NCBI GenBank assembly: GCA_036245525.1
Contig: BTPG01000004.1
Coordinates: 21,261,755 to 21,325,754 of the forward strand
Reading direction: 5' to 3'
Length of the DNA: 64,000 bases
Source: Semisulcospira habei
Lineage: Eukaryota > Mollusca > Gastropoda > Semisulcospiridae
Part shown: positions 31,348-41,574 of the stretch, in pieces
Layout: each line of letters opens with the position of its first letter
How positions within the stretch are numbered: position 1 is the first letter of the stretch
The notes under the pieces: model-generated
Database searches by the model: none
What the model was told of the DNA's origin: nothing
The model's input: only the letters and a program-made list of their open reading frames with translations
Position numbers and translations under genes: made by a program

Positions 31348-31735
31348 TTAACCCCTTTCCTGCCAACGTACGTACATGTTCACAAACCAGATAGGTGAGG
31401 CTAGCGCTGGTAGAACTGTACACATACCAAGGGGAATTACTCAGCACTGGACAGAAAAACAGTTAGATCCCTTGCCCCCTCCTATCAGGCACCCAATCGC
31501 CAGCCCTGTACGTACATGTTGTTTGCTGAACGACCCAAAGCCAAAACTGTCCAAAGAACATGGACACAAAGTGGTCTCAGCAAGAGGCATAGATCATCAT
31601 GAGCCCCCGCAGTCGCGGATGAGGATATATGCCTCTTGTAGTTAGATCGCGTTCCCTTTTTTGTATAGAGTGAAGACTGAGGTTAACAGAGATTTCAGGA
31701 ACGCAGGCTGCGTCCACTGGCAGTGAAGGGGTTAA
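31348..31735. mobile_element. pal-A MITE, long form (388 bp)
   Basis: TTAACCCCTTTCCTGCC at 31348 and GGCAGTGAAGGGGTTAA ending at 31735. Hairpin 31580-31638 has a deletion in the right arm. The long left flank (gtacgtacatg twice) explains the larger size. Confidence 0.8.
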
Positions 31736-31754
31736 AACTATTGAGTAGAGCCGT

Positions 31755-31823
31755 TGTTCTGGTCTGTGATATTTGTCTGTGTCTCGGTTTCAATCTGTAA
31801 GGCTCAAAGTCACAGACCATCAT
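31755..31823. repeat. pal-D hairpin, degenerate
   Basis: gttctggtctgtgatatttg and aaagtcacagaccat; outer arms only. Confidence 0.5.
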
Positions 31824-32117
31824 TTAATGTCCTGCCCGCTTCACTGAAATCAGTGGCTCACACTGTAGAAAATTACACGCGTGCGAATGTGTATACAGTT
31901 TGTAAAAAAATTAGCCAGTGTGATAGCGCAAAGATGGTGCATGATACGAATGCCGCTTCACAAGCGCTGAGCTGATCATGAGGCACTAACTCAGGAGCTA
32001 TCAGTCGCTGTCGATCTACCTTCCGCAAACAGTTGCTGAAGGCGGTGAAAGAGTTTAATGCATCATCCTATGCTCGATCTAATCATGTAGAGTTTAGAAA
32101 TCGATCAGTAAAACTGT
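31824..32117. other. unannotated sequence
   Basis: Nothing recognised. Confidence 0.3.
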
Positions 32118-32333
32118 TTAACTCATTCAGCCCGACGCACGTATTTCCCAAATTTTGGAGGCGTCATCTAACGACTATGCACCTGTTGTGCAGGAGGTGG
32201 ATCGACCATGATAATTCAAGGGCAGTGCCAGATTAGCTTGGCGCCGACAGGCGTCAAGCTAATCTGGCACTACCCTTGAATTATCATGGTCGACCCATCT
32301 CCTGCTGTAGTGCGTCAGGGATAAATGGGTTAA
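32118..32333. mobile_element. pal-B MITE, complete (B1)
   Basis: TTAACTCATTCAGCCC start and aaatgggttaa end. Hairpin 32199-32297; arms well paired with centre gcgccgacaggcgtc. Confidence 0.85.
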
Positions 32334-32374
32334 ACTGTCATTTCACTGAGAAAAAAAATGAACACCATCCAACT

Positions 32375-32440
32375 GCAAGAGGCACAGAACCTCATGAGGA
32401 CCCGCAGGTGCGGGGGCACATGAGGTTTTATGCTTCTTGC
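32375..32440. repeat. pal-A hairpin with paired arm changes
   Basis: cagaacctcatgag and catgaggttttatg keep pairing while both differ from gatcctcatgag. Right outer arm is cttcttgc. Confidence 0.8.
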
Positions 32441-32689
32441 CATCCCTGATTTATCTTGTGTTCCGTTGATGCTAATGAACTATTAAGTTTCTTGCTGAGC
32501 CTGCTTGAGTTCTTGTTTTCAACGGTCGGCACCTTTGATAACTGTTTTGCGAGAAAATCTCTTACCTGAAACTACAAGGGTTTACTGTTATTGATTAGCA
32601 TTCAGCCGTCTATTTGCATCCTTGCACCGCTCGACCCGACACTAAAGTGGTAAAGTGATTATGTTAAAGGTACATCTCTTAACATTTTC

Positions 32690-33055
32690 AGATTTATATC
32701 AGAGGTAAAGTTACCGTGCCTGTGCTTCAGTCATGTAAGGCGGCTCCCCAATGTCATGCAAACAACATTTCCTATCAATCTTTTCACAAGCCATAGGTAC
32801 ACATTGGTGCATAGATGAACAGGTACACTTAGCGTAGGGGTTGCAACCAATACCCGTGTGCGCTAAGGGGAACTCTCCTACGTACAGCTAAGGACAGGAT
32901 GAGCAGAAGCGTTTTTCATTTTACGAAATTCAAACTTCATAATAAACAAAAGTTAAGTTAGTCCTTACTGTGCAGCATTATCGAAAAACGTACCAGTCAT
33001 ATTTATACAGGAGATGTCGCGAACTTTTAACTATTTAATGCCATTTGTTGGAGGT
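32690..33055 (+). repeat. dispersed repeat R1, copy 2
   Basis: Blocks tcttttcacaagcca, ggggaactctcctacg, cattttacgaaattcaaact, gtccttactgtgcagcatta and atttatacaggagatgtcgc align in order with the other three copies. Confidence 0.7.
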
Positions 33056-33103
33056 CTATTTAACCCATTCACACTGTCAAGAAAATGTGTACACTACCCA
33101 ACT

Positions 33104-33169
33104 GCAAGAGGTATAGATCTTCATGAACCCCCGCTGTCGCGGGGGCTTTCAGGATCTATGCCTCTTGCT
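33104..33169. repeat. pal-A hairpin
   Basis: Preceded by ttaacccattcacactgtca at 33060, a MITE left end. Arms paired apart from the tcatgaac/gctttcag region. Confidence 0.75.
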
Positions 33170-33980
33170 GAAACTATTTTGTATCTACGTTCCTTTGACT
33201 GGGTGGAGATTTTTTCGACGGCAAGGTTTAAAAAAAAAACACTATGCCTCCGTTGCCAGTGAATTGTTTTGCTTTTGTCGATGGACTGAGGAATCCCCAC
33301 TCACACAGCCCTGATAATTCATTACAAAACATTGGTAAAATGCTAAGACAAAGAAGAATGAGTGCCTAAACATACTTTTAATCTACACAGGATGTAAGCA
33401 AGGTGCAAACGACTGGATGTTAGACGAAACTTCAAATCAAACGACTATCAGCCAGTTTCTGCATGTGCCTGAGAGTTGCATTTAATAAAACATGTTCTCC
33501 CCATCACACCACGCCAGTTAGATGAAATCGTGTGTATGAAGTGATCTAATGGCAGTTTTGATTGCTCCATCTGCTGTTTAGTCCTGCGTGCATCTGCACT
33601 ATTACAGCCGAACTGCTCAAATTATTTGTTCTCTTTTCTTTTAAAAAATACAGCCTGGCTCATTACAAATGCAGATCAATACAAGCTTGCCACATATTTG
33701 TATATAATATATAATGAAAATCAGTGCTTAATTCTTGCTTACACATATCGACTGGTCCCACTTTGCACCCTCTAATGGAAAAGTTGTCCAATTTTGAGGT
33801 TTTTTTGTGTGTTTTGTTTAGTCTCGGTGTGCCAGGGATCTTGGCCACACGGACTCTAACAGCAATTTCCGATTTGCAGCAGGAGCCCGGGGAATTATGG
33901 GACGGTTGGATTCATTTGTCGATGATTCTCTTTCCTGTTAAGAAATACAAATAAACAGCAATCATACAGACCCTTCCGTC
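33170..33980. other. long AT-rich spacer
   Basis: No repeat family recognised. A 76-residue frame at 33724-33954 shows no family motif and I do not call it a gene. Confidence 0.35.
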
Positions 33981-34048
33981 TTGAGAAGGTACAGATTCTC
34001 ATGAGCTCTTGCGAAATCAGGAGCTCATGAGAATCTATGTCTCTTGCT
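33981..34048. repeat. pal-A hairpin, ATTCTC subtype
   Basis: gattctcatgagctc and gagctcatgagaatc are perfectly paired; centre ttgcgaaatcag. Confidence 0.8.
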
Positions 34049-34419
34049 GATCTAGACAGCTCAAGGTGTTCTTTAAATCGCGAGTTTGTTAGAGTTAGAC
34101 GTAGGCTGCAAATTACGTCTTTTGTCAGCTTGTTTGTTTTTTAGGATATTCAATACCAACAGTGTAGGCTTGATTAACGATCATATCCAACGTGTAATTC
34201 CGAAAATCATGTTATTTCCTCTTTGATGAAAATAAATGGTGCACAGAAAGTGGCAGATACACATTTCTGTAGAGTCTGTGGTAATTAATCCAATATTTAT
34301 TCTGATCAAGATTAATTTCTAACACGTTTAGGCCTGCCGTCGAAAATTCTAAATTTGGAAGTTGCCCTTTTCAATTCAGTTCAGTTCATTTCGTTCAAAA
34401 TTAACAGTTAAAGAAATAG
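34049..34419. other. unannotated sequence
   Basis: AT-rich. Nothing recognised. Confidence 0.3.
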
Positions 34420-34518
34420 CTTGACCATGACAGTCTGAGGCGGACGGTGCCAGAACAGCTTGGCGCCAACAGGCGCCAAGCTATTCTGGCACCACCCTTG
34501 AACTATCATGGTCGATCC
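34420..34518. repeat. pal-B hairpin (B2)
   Basis: cttgaccatgacagtctgag pairs with the right arm ending tatcatggtcgatcc; one small insertion in the left arm. Centre gcgccaacaggcgc. Confidence 0.8.
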
Positions 34519-34689
34519 ATATCTTGTTATAGTGCGTCTATAGTCTCAGCTGATTCAACACTTAGCTTTTTCTGCTCGGGGGGGAAAAAATCAAAATAGG
34601 AGTTAATTTTACATGCGAATCAGGTCAGAGTGGGTTGAGGCCCCTAATACTAAGGAAAGACAGTAAGTTGCGTCCCTTTAGTGTAAAAA

Positions 34690-34925
34690 GAGACCATTGC
34701 ACTGGATTGCCCCGATTACTAGGCGCGCGTCCTGGCCGGACAGCAGCTGTACTGTTCAATACGGATAAGGACCATGATCCTGTGCGGCTGCAACGGCTCA
34801 CGCCTCTTGCAGATGGAGCGGACTGGATGAATCCACAGAACGTATGAAGTTCGCGAAAATTTTCTTTAACCTATTTCAGTCTGATTTGGAGATGACCTCT
34901 ACCACAAGCACAGGTAAATGTAACC
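34690..34925. repeat. dispersed repeat R2, copy 1
   Basis: gcgcgtcctggccggacagc, agctgtactgt, gactggatgaatcca and gatgacctctacca recur in the same order at 54.18-54.74 kb, where a pal-A MITE interrupts the unit. It contains cctcttgcagatgga, a pal-A right-end remnant. Confidence 0.55.
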
Positions 34926-35012
34926 TGTCTATTCCAGCAAGAGGTGCGATTCTTGTGATCCTCTGTGTCTGCAAGGACGCACAAAACAAAAAATTCCTGT
35001 AGAAGGAATAGT

Positions 35013-35246
35013 TTAACCCCTGCTCTGCCAGTCATCACGAATTTCGAGTCTGAAACCGGTGCACGTTGACCAACAGTCGCGTGAAAACAAAAAGAGAGAG
35101 ACGAAAACTAGGCATATAGGACACAGGACTAACAGTGCGCAAGAGACATAAATCCTCATGAGCCCTCGCGACTGCGGGGGCTCATGAGGATTTATGTCTC
35201 TTGCAGCTGAGTAGCGTTCGCCATGTCCCGGCAGTTAAGGAGTTAA
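35013..35246. mobile_element. pal-A MITE, complete
   Basis: TTAACCCCTGCTCTGCC start, GGCAGTTAAGGAGTTAA end. Hairpin 35139-35204 carries gagacataaat in the left arm and atttatgtctc in the right arm, a change shared by both arms. Confidence 0.85.
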
Positions 35247-35261
35247 AGTCATCTGCTTCAT

Positions 35262-35570
35262 AACAGGCTTTGATTGCTAACATTCGCCGATACAAGGGGC
35301 TGTCAGTCTTCCTCAACTAAGTCTGTTCTACCCTTCTTTTCACGATCCATGTGGGTAGGCACAGGACCATTGGTTTTCCACTGCCTCTCAGCGTAACGGA
35401 AGAAACTTTCCTGAGTACAAAGGGGGGAAAAAAATCCATTTTTCGACATTTAAACTTCATAATAATAATAAGTTGGCCTTTTGTCCAGCATTATAGTGTG
35501 ACATAAACAGAACATTTATAAATGAAATATTGCGAATCTTAACCCTTTACTGTCTGGTGTAAGTCGCTTT
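35262..35570 (+). repeat. dispersed repeat R1, copy 3
   Basis: Begins tttgattgctaacattcgcc, and continues with cttcttttcacgatccatgt, ttttccactgcc, tttcctgagtacaaagg, tttgtccagcattat and aacatttataaatgaaatat. Confidence 0.75.
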
Positions 35571-35647
35571 AACCCTTTGGATGTCGGTAGCGGTTTTTTT
35601 GAAGGAATCATCGCGACAAAAACTGCTACCGACAAGCAAAGGGTTAG
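35569..35647. repeat. pal-M hairpin near TTAA
   Basis: ttaaccctttgg and gtcggtagcggtttttt pair with aaaaactgctaccgac and caaagggttag; the ends read TTAA/TTAG. Confidence 0.7.
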
Positions 35648-36001
35648 GAAATGTAACGACTCTATGCCCTATGAATACAACAGGCAACAAGTCCATCTTT
35701 GTGAAAAGCAAGATTTTCGTTGTATTACTATAAAAAAAAATCTCGCTTAATCATTAAAATAGACTTACTGGCTTTTGCCTTGACTGGGGCAGATCCAGGC
35801 CTAAAGCAGATGGAAGGACTTACTGAGTGAAGTAATGTACCACCCACGGGCACTACTTTAGTCTCCGATCGTAAGGGGCGACAACATCAAACCTAGGCCA
35901 CCATTGGGACTAAAAGCTATCGGCAAAAACCATCCGAAAGACTAACTGAACCCTAGGGTGAGTACCTGAGCGTGGGGATGTTATTGGGGCTGACCCTTGC
36001 C
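35648..36001. other. unannotated sequence
   Basis: Nothing recognised. Confidence 0.3.
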
Positions 36002-36067
36002 AACAAGAGGCATAGATTCTCATGAGCCCCTGCTCTGCAGGGTCTCATGAGAATCTATGCCTCTTGC
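36002..36067. repeat. pal-A hairpin, ATTCTC subtype
   Basis: Nearly perfect; centre cccctgctctgcagggt. Right arm gagaatctatgcctcttgc is intact. Confidence 0.85.
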
Positions 36068-36449
36068 AGATAAAACAGGATGAATGAGGAGCCGTACATG
36101 TATCAGAAAAAGTCAAAGAAGGGTCCTTCCAGTTTTCATCTTTGATGCGCTTCATATTGGCGCGCTCTAGTCACGTGCTGGCAAGAGTGCGTGCACGCAT
36201 GCGCGAGCGGCGCGCGGATAGTCCTATTGGAGCGCACATCGTGCGCACTGATGCACGTGCAGTTTAACAGAGCGGTCACTGGAGCGACTGAACGGACGCA
36301 GAGACCAGAGAGGGTGGATGGGCGTGGGTGGGTGTTAGAGAGAGGGACTTGCTGACTAAATAAGACTTAATATTTAAACAAAATTAATGGATAAAAGCTG
36401 AAAATGAAACGAAATTAAATTTCTCAAGGCATAGATACAGTGACATATA
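36068..36449. other. unannotated sequence
   Basis: GC-rich (about 36150-36300) then AT-rich. No gene recognised. Confidence 0.3.
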
Positions 36450-36602
36450 CTGACGAGCAAAAGAAATGCGACATTTTTAAAAAAAAATCATCAGAAACAC
36501 TAACGTTGCTCGTCAAAAGAAATGCGACATTTTTGGAATCATCGGAAATACTAACGTGTTTCCGATGATTATAAAAATGACGCATTTCTTTTGCTCGTCA
36601 GT
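36450..36602. mobile_element. pal-H element with duplicated left end
   Basis: tgacgagcaaaagaaatgcg acatttttaaa at 36450 is repeated in altered form at 36508 (ctcgtcaaaagaaatgcgac). The inverted copy, cgcatttcttttgctcgtca, closes the unit at 36600. An inner palindrome tcatcggaaatactaacg/cgtgtttccgatga is present. Confidence 0.8.
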
Positions 36603-36606
36603 GTAT

Positions 36607-36674
<68 letters not shown>

Positions 36675-36714
36675 GCACGCACGCACGCACGCACACACAT
36701 GCACGCACTTTTTA
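36607..36714. repeat. (AC)n and (GCAC)n microsatellite
   Basis: Pure AC then GCAC repeats, directly adjoining the pal-H right end. Confidence 0.95.
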
Positions 36715-36920
36715 AGCCAATTTATCTTGTCAGTGAGAACAAAGGAAATGACGGAGGGAAAATCCAATTATCCTTACCATGCATTGTCACGGACTGTTTA
36801 TAAATGAGTTTAATGAGTCCCCACTAATTGAAATTAGGGGGAATTTGGACACGAGCAATCTTAAACTCTGTCCTTCCCACCTCATTCTGAGGAATGATGC
36901 AATAAAGAAACAATCCGCCT

Positions 36921-36986
36921 GCCAGAGTTACAGATTCTCATGAATTCCTGCGTCCGCAGGGACTTATGAGTATCTGTGCCTCTTGC
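36921..36986. repeat. pal-A hairpin, diverged
   Basis: cagattctcatgaattcctg and gggacttatgagtatctgtg still pair; right outer arm cctcttgc. Confidence 0.7.
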
Positions 36987-37185
36987 GGAGGAAAGACTCT
37001 TGTTGGTGGACTGATTTGTGAAAATGAGTGCCTGCGGCCGGGTTGCTTCCGTCTCTAACGAGGTGACATACTCTTGCTTTGCTTTCGGGTCAGGATGACA
37101 TGAGACTCGGTCGGCCGCAAGCCGGTTCACATAAAATGTAGTAAATCTGTCCTCGACAAAATTCCTGCACAGCCTGTAATGCTGC

Positions 37186-37246
37186 GTAACCCGCCGTGAG
37201 ATGGCCTTAGTTGTCTGCTCGGCGTTAAACCCAAATAACTAACTAA
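37186..37246 (+). repeat. SINE 3' tail remnant
   Basis: gtctgctcggcgttaaaccc followed by AACT repeats resembles the tail of the SINE at 62942-63257. taatgctgcgtaac flanks both sides (about 37178 and 37250) as a probable TSD. Confidence 0.65.
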
Positions 37247-37388
37247 CTGTAATGCTGCGTAACGTTTTATTTCGATTTCTTCCTTTTTCCAGAAATTGTC
37301 ACAATTAGTTAAATTCATTATTAATCAATTATTCCTCATTTATTGAAGGAGGAAAAAGCATTTCAATAGCTAAATGTCATACATTAAC

Positions 37389-37500
37389 TCGCGGTACCGT
37401 CTGATGAGGACTACCGCCACAAAACGCTCGGTGCCCCGTCTTTGAAATCACCTTCGTGATGGACAACAGACGTTTTTTTCTCCACAAAACGCGGGACGGA
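37389..37500. repeat. SINE-like fragment
   Basis: cggtgccccgtctttgaaat with tgatggacaacagac matches 52780-52825 (cggtgctccgtttttgaaat with tgatggacaaaagac). Confidence 0.45.
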
Positions 37501-37530
37501 CGGGTAGTGCTAACCCAAGGATCCCTGATC

Positions 37531-37632
37531 AGTGACGAGCAAAAGAAATGCGACATTTTTGGTATCATCGGAAACATTAAACTGTCGCCGAAATTCGATT
37601 CCGAAAATGTTGCCGATTTCGTTTGCTCGTCA
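37531..37632. mobile_element. pal-H element
   Basis: gtgacgagcaaaagaaatgc at the left and gatttcgtttgctcgtcat at the right form inverted ends, with catcggaaacat inside. Smaller than the copy at 36.45 kb. Confidence 0.75.
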
Positions 37633-37657
37633 TGCAGTATACTACAACGAAGAATGA

Positions 37658-37729
37658 ATGGATCGACCGTGATAGTTCAAAGGTGGCGCCACAATTAGAG
37701 AAAGAAGCATCACCCTATGGTCGATCCAT
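37658..37729. repeat. pal-B hairpin with deletion (B2)
   Basis: ggatcgaccgtgatagttca with aaggtgg pairs with ccctatggtcgatcc; most of the right arm was lost. Confidence 0.65.
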
Positions 37730-37923
37730 CTCTAACAGAACTTTGCTCCATAAGTAATAACACTCTCTGGTTATAAGATGCGGTTGTTCTGACTCTACAG
37801 CGACATGACGCTACACCTGCGGCGGGTTCAGTTACGGCCATGCCTCGCTCACAGGTGGTACCTCTTGCCCGGCCATTTGGACCATTTCGCCCGCTCTGAC
37901 TCCTGCAGCGAAAGGCGTCCATC

Positions 37924-37957
37924 GGCAAGAGACACAGATCTTCATGAGCCCCCACTA
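37924..37957. repeat. pal-A left arm only
   Basis: ggcaagagacacagatcttc then atgagccccc; no right arm follows. Confidence 0.55.
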
Positions 37958-38350
37958 TTCTGAACCCGCCAAAAATCTGCATTTTTAACTCAACATCATA
38001 AACGATGCCAGCAGTTGTTAGCTGCAGTGTGTGCTTTCGTGTAGGAAAAAGGGTACCGGTTCCATGCCTCTTATAAGCTACGTGCGACGCCATCAGTGCA
38101 TGTCTGTAAACCTTGGGCAGAGGAGACTGCTGGGTGTTCACTCTATTTTACTGCCCAGTATTGTCTTTATGAGCGGTGCTGGTGCACCTCGTTGTTTATG
38201 TTGAGTCTTCAAAGCTAGTGCGCCTGTAGACAGATGAACATACATGTTTACTCTCTGCGTTTCTCCGAGTGGGTGTAGCCGATATACTATAAGTCAAGTG
38301 AAAGTCTGTAATAAAGTTAGTTCAGCTAACTTTCCATCTGCAAAAAGCGT
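37958..38350. other. unannotated sequence
   Basis: Nothing recognised. Confidence 0.3.
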
Positions 38351-38569
38351 TTGACCCCTTTATTGCCGAGAAAAAGTGAAAGGGATCTAACTGCAAGAGG
38401 CATATATCCTCATGAGCCCCCGCGACTGCGGGGGCTCATGAGGATCTATGCCTCTTGCTGAAACCACTTTGTGTCCATGTTCTTTGGACAATTTGTGGCG
38501 ACTTTTGGTCGTCGATTGAACACAGATTTCAGAAACAAAATGTTCGTCCGTTGGAAGAGAAGGGGTTAA
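38351..38569. mobile_element. pal-A MITE, near-complete
   Basis: Left end TTGACCCCTTTATTGCC (TTAA mutated), right end agaaggggttaa. Hairpin 38393-38458 is almost perfect, centre cgcgactgcg. The right flank (cactttgtgtccatgttctt) is shared by most copies of this subtype. Confidence 0.85.
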
Positions 38570-38654
38570 TCACATTAGTCCCGAAAGCCCAATCTTCCCG
38601 ATAACCCTTTGCTCACCGTAACCTACAATGACGTGTGTCGTCTGCCCATAACAC

Positions 38655-38830
38655 TCATACGTTTAACCTTTTCCGCTGTGACGCACTAGAACAAGATAAT
38701 TTGGATCGACCATGACAGCCTTCAAGGGTGGTACCAGGACAGCTTGGCGCCTCTGGGCCCCAAGCTATTCTGGCACCACTCTTGAACTATCATGGTCGAT
38801 CCGTCTTCTGAACTGTAATGTTTTCTTCAG
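38655..38830. repeat. pal-B MITE, right end decayed (B2)
   Basis: gtttaaccttttccgctgtg is the left end; hairpin 38703-38802 pairs tggatcgaccatgacagcct with the right arm ending tatcatggtcgatcc. Confidence 0.75.
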
Positions 38831-39012
38831 TAGACAACTCCGAAGTCGTTTAATGTTGGCCATATAGCTCAGTGTACTAAGCCTAAGGTGGACTAAGACA
38901 GACGTTATTCTGAGGACGTTTGCTCACTGTAACTTCCAGGGACGTGTTTCTGGCCACAGCAATCTTGCGATTAACCCGTCCACTGCCAAGAACAATTCAA
39001 CACCACCCAACT

Positions 39013-39083
39013 GCAAGCGGTACAGATCCTCATAAGCTCCCGCAAGTGGGGGGGGGGGAATCGTGAGGATTTATGCCTTCTGC
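39013..39083. repeat. pal-A hairpin with G-run in the centre
   Basis: gcaagcggtacagatcctca and cgtgaggatttatgccttct; preceded by ttaacccgtccactgccaag at 38972. Confidence 0.75.
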
Positions 39084-39337
39084 TTGGACCACTTTGCACT
39101 GACCCACTCTCGCTAGACGGCTGCGGATCGTCAACGTTGAATAACAAATGATTTCAAAAATGTTACACAATTTGCATGCTCTGGCACTAAATGGGTTGAG
39201 TTCGAATAACAACATCAAGCTCAGTGACGTACAGATGCGGCTGCAAGGGCTCTTGTAAATCAGTGTCTCGGTCTCGTGGCTGTCAGAATAGGCTGGACGA
39301 GAAAGCGATAGAAGCCAAAGTTAGACAGCTCATGGAA

Positions 39338-39463
39338 CCAGGGGTCAGTTGCATGCGTGAGCTTAGTCCTGCGCCAGCCATTAAGCAAGGTGCTCCGCGG
39401 TAGAGGGGCATCTTGCTTAGTGGCTGGCGCAAGACTAAGCTCAATGAAGTAACTGGCCCCTGG
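39338..39463. repeat. pal-E hairpin, long copy
   Basis: ccaggggtcagttgcatgcg with tgagcttagtcctgcgccag pairs with the right arm ending taactggcccctgg. The central part agcaaggtgctccgcgg/tagaggggcatcttgctta is looser. Confidence 0.85.
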
Positions 39464-39605
39464 ATTGGCGCAAGTGGCTAGAGATGAAAGACGTGCATGT
39501 GTGTATGTGCAGTGATGTAATTACTTCGGCTGTTTCCGTCTATTTCCGGAGTAAATGTGGAATACTTGCCCATTGGGTGGTCTACTGGTGGTTAGGTTAG
39601 AAGCT

Positions 39606-40183
39606 GGGCCCACGCTACCAGAATTTGCCACTAGCAATGTGTGGTAAGCAACAATTTGCCACCTGCCACATCGGCTTCCTGGCACACGTATCAATGTACG
39701 CGCAATGTGTTGTACTGACTGACCTGCCATTACTATATATGGAACAGCTCTCACGGCGGCGCGCCCGGTTGAAATATTCGGAGCTGCAGGAGTCCCATAT
39801 GCATGGGAACTCTCGGTCAAGGTTAATCAATTTACTCACTGGAGACGTGCCGCATACGGATACGCAGCTATTAGCAGCGTTTTCACATGCGGCGCGTCTC
39901 CAATGAATATTACAGTCTCAAAGCCGTCGGCCGTCGCTCAGCTTCTCCGCCATTTTTTCCGGCTCGCCGGAAGATGAAGAAACGGGAAGTGGCGCAAGAA
40001 CACCGCTGATTGGCTGAGAGGCGGCAACATTGCTCGAGCCTTGCCGGCTACCACAAATGAATAGACTCGGTTTGTATCGGGTCGCAATTTGTGGCGGCAA
40101 TATTGTAGGCGCCCCTAATTGAGGCGGCAACATTGCCGCCACAAAATTGCGCCCGGCAATAGGTGTTTGTGGTAGCGTGGGCC
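39606..40183. mobile_element. candidate inverted-repeat DNA element containing a pal-F hairpin
   Basis: Perfect 14-bp terminal inverted repeat ggcccacgctacca/tggtagcgtgggcc, with aagct on both outer sides. Subterminal ttgccac and gtggcggcaa motifs occur in opposite orientation. A pal-F hairpin (39830-39910, ggagacgtgccgcatacgga / catgcggcgcgtctcc) lies inside. No coding capacity; superfamily unknown. Confidence 0.55.
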
Positions 40184-40395
40184 AAGCTTATTAGAACGTC
40201 ATCATATTGTCATAGATACACGAAAGGCGGTTTTACAGACCACGTGAAACGTTTGTACAATGTCAAAATCCAAAATTTGCCATCGCATTTGCGCGTTATT
40301 AATAAATGAGCATTTTGCCTGTTTCACGAAACAGGCATTTTGGCCGTTTAAGGCATTAGGCATTAGGCATTTTTGTATTTTGATTGTATAGGTGT
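40184..40395. other. spacer with a small hairpin
   Basis: gcctgtttcacgaaacaggc at 40317-40336. Nothing else recognised. Confidence 0.4.
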
Positions 40396-40604
40396 TTAAC
40401 GCATTTTACCCCACGGCCACAATTCCTAAATATTGGAGGTGTCACCAGACTGCTATGTACCAGCTGCAGGAAAATATATACCATGATAATGCAAGGGTCT
40501 AGATTAGCGGCTTGGCGCCTGGATGCACCAAGCTAATCTGGCACTACCATTAAATTATCACGATCGATCCACCTGCTGTAGGGCGTCGGGGCTAGATGGG
40601 CTCA
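40396..40604. repeat. pal-B MITE, decayed (B1)
   Basis: ttaacgcattttaccccacg start, gggctagatgggctcaa end. Hairpin 40476-40570 has several unpaired changes. Confidence 0.7.
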
Positions 40605-40935
40605 ACACGCTTTCTTTAAAATTCTGTCTTTGGTGAAATTCAGCAACAAATTATTTCGAACGTTGTAAAGATTTAATGTTTTGTTTGTGCATTCATGTTA
40701 ACCTGTACGTCTGAGTGGTGCAATTTGTTTGGCGCGGGCAGTTTCTTGAAGAACAAACGGAGTGGACATATCTGTGTTACTAACAGGCTTACCACGTGTA
40801 TTCTTCGTGTTTGAAAAGGAGTTGGGAAAGCTAAGTGGGAACGGTAATTGTCATAACCCATAACATCCTGAGGCTGATTTTTTTTTTTTAAGTTCTTATT
40901 GTCCTATGAAGACTGCATTACAGATTACAAGATAG

Positions 40936-41025
40936 CTCAACCATTTTAGTACAAGGGTGGTGCCAGAATAGCATGGCGCCTTAGGCGCCATGCTATTCTG
41001 GCACCACCCTTGTACTATCATAGTC
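40936..41025. repeat. pal-B hairpin with paired arm changes (B2)
   Basis: agtacaagggtggtgccaga and atagcatggcgcc pair perfectly with ggcgccatgctattctggca and ccacccttgtact. atagcatgg/ccatgctat and tagtacaagg/ccttgtacta differ from other copies in both arms. Confidence 0.9.
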
Positions 41026-41431
41026 TAATTTATTTCAAGCAATGAAAAGGGATGAAAAGGGCTAAGCCTTGAAGGTCTCCTGCTCGAGTGGTCTCGAACT
41101 TCGAAGAGTCTGTGTCACGGAGCACAGGTCTAGAAATCAACCTGAAAAATTGCAAATCCCCAAAATACCTGATCAGCGGATCGCGAAACATAATATCGTG
41201 CATGTAAAATGTCGATAAGAAAGCCAGCGATTTCAGCATGGAATTTTATGTGACCTGGTTAAAAAAAAATTTAAAAAAATTTAAAAAAACACCTGAGATC
41301 ACCAATATTCAATTTCCATCACTCCTGTCTTCGAATGCCTTCCAGGTTTGTTTGTTGTTGTTATTGTTGTTGTTGTTTTGTTTTGTTCTTGTTTTTTGGT
41401 TTGTTTGTTATTGTTTTTTAAATTATTATAA
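41026..41431. other. unannotated sequence with T-rich tract
   Basis: A- and T-rich runs at about 41260-41290 and 41347-41430. No gene recognised. Confidence 0.35.
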
Positions 41432-41562
41432 TTAACTCATTCAGCCCGACGGCCGTGTTTCCCAAAATTTGGAGGCGTCATCTAATGACTATGCACCAGT
41501 TGCAGGATATTGATCGGCCATGATAATTCAAGGGCAGTGCCAGATTAGCTTGGCGCCGACAT
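41432..41562. mobile_element. pal-B MITE, left half only (B1)
   Basis: Starts ttaactcattcagcccgacg and runs to tagcttggcgcc, stopping where the hairpin should turn. Confidence 0.75.
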
Positions 41563-41574
41563 CTGACTGAAGAC

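Noticed and set aside
33724..33954. A 76-codon frame with a hydrophobic segment
   Set aside because: No motif or supporting signals; chance frame in AT-rich DNA.
37710..38141. A 143-codon frame on the minus strand
   Set aside because: Overlaps pal-A and pal-B remnants; no domain recognised.
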